64,000 nucleotides of DNA, taken from the NCBI GenBank assembly GCA_910575075.1, contig CAJTCY010000001.1, positions 20,702 through 84,701 of the forward strand, in the 5' to 3' direction. Below the pieces are notes generated by a model that saw only the letters and a program-made list of their open reading frames with translations, was not told the DNA's origin and made no database searches. Below, piece by piece: positions 63,634 to 64,000 of this stretch. Made by a program: the position numbers and the translations under genes. Every line of letters starts with the position of its first letter. Positions within the stretch are counted from its first letter, which is position 1. The DNA comes from Lachnospiraceae bacterium (GTDB taxonomy: Bacteria > Bacillota > Clostridia > Lachnospirales > Lachnospiraceae).

Positions 63634-64000
63634 ATGGCACAGTTATGGGGTGGACGTTTTACCAAAGAGACAGATCAGCTGGTCTATAATTTTAATGCGT
63701 CCATATCATTTGACAAAAAATTTTACCGTCAGGACATGGAAGGCAGCATTGCCCATGTGAAAATGCTGGGAAAACAGGGAATCCTGACAGCGCAGGAAAC
63801 AGAACAACTGGTGGCGGCGGTCAAAGAAATTTTGAAAGAGGTGGAATCAGGAGTTCTGGAAATATCTCATCAGTATGAGGATATTCACAGCTTTGTAGAA
63901 GCAGTTCTGATTGAACGTCTGGGGGATACTGGTAAAAAGCTGCATACAGGCAGAAGCCGCAATGATCAGGTGGCGCTGGATATGCGTATGTACGTCAGAA
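63634..64000 (+). CDS. argH: Argininosuccinate lyase, N-terminal part (runs off window)
   Basis: The first 122 codons read AQLWGGRFTKETDQLVYNFN, EDIHSFVEAVLIERLG and HTGRSRNDQVALDMRMYVR, unmistakable ArgH. It cleaves argininosuccinate to arginine and fumarate. AAAGGAGG precedes ATG 63634. The rest is outside the window. Confidence 0.95.
   Translation, partial: MAQLWGGRFTKETDQLVYNFNASISFDKKFYRQDMEGSIAHVKMLGKQGILTAQETEQLVAAVKEILKEVESGVLEISHQYEDIHSFVEAVLIERLGDTGKKLHTGRSRNDQVALDMRMYVR

Overview
The window looks like an accessory-rich chromosome segment of a gut Clostridium-type Firmicute, most likely Lachnospiraceae. The evidence is strong GGAGG ribosome sites, QueH, a BspA-like leucine-rich surface protein, a class B sortase, chains of large serine recombinases, and several flavodoxins and Fe-dependent alcohol dehydrogenases. 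All identifications come from reading the sequence; no database search was run. Housekeeping sequence appears only at the right end (queH, argH). Almost everything else is cargo, transport or mobile DNA.

Layout. 0-1 kb: 5' part of an IS110-family transposase read leftwards, its non-coding upstream segment (candidate bridge RNA), and a receiver-less OmpR-type DNA-binding protein. 1-13.4 kb: a LysR regulator divergent from an operon of secreted Ntn-hydrolase lipoprotein, PaaK-like adenylating enzyme, ABC ATPase, FtsX-type permease and SDR oxidoreductase. Then come a cyclophilin-like lipoprotein, a cyclophilin-like wall protein with a VPKTG signal overlapping a class B sortase gene, a DUF3737 protein, a flavodoxin-type reductase and several gene fragments. 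13.4-19.8 kb: a recombinase scar, then a TetR-controlled redox operon (flavin reductase, TetR, two flavodoxin-like proteins, aldo/keto reductase, Fe-alcohol dehydrogenase) and a cyclophilin-like/DUF362 lipoprotein. 19.8-27.7 kb: remnants of a phage- or ICE-like element (truncated DNA methyltransferase, PAPS-reductase-like protein, small DNA-binding proteins) and three consecutive large serine recombinase genes, the third lacking its catalytic N-terminus. 28-30 kb: an AT-rich RiPP cassette of a radical SAM/SPASM maturase overlapping a 38-residue, five-cysteine precursor.

30-41 kb: a beta-helix lipoprotein with a MacA/MacB-like exporter, a large fibronectin-III protein, and an ABC importer (permease plus ATPase). 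The ATPase gene is cut inside its Walker A codons by a 7.1-kb serine-integrase element (41.10-48.22 kb). That element carries a 1,120-residue BspA-like protein, a Fic protein and its own recombinase. Both attachment sites can be read at base resolution, and excision would rejoin the ATPase frame.

48.5-60.7 kb: two copies of a roughly 300-bp MITE-like repeat bracket an 11-kb cluster. It contains XRE and WYL regulators, two tandem dynamin-like GTPases, a tail-anchored coiled-coil protein with a possible programmed -1 frameshift, a large HerA/FtsK-type ATPase, an HNH/EndoVII-like nuclease and an immunity-like DUF6985 protein. I propose it as an undescribed defence or conflict system. 60.7-64 kb: M15 peptidase, Fe-alcohol dehydrogenase, queH and the start of argH.
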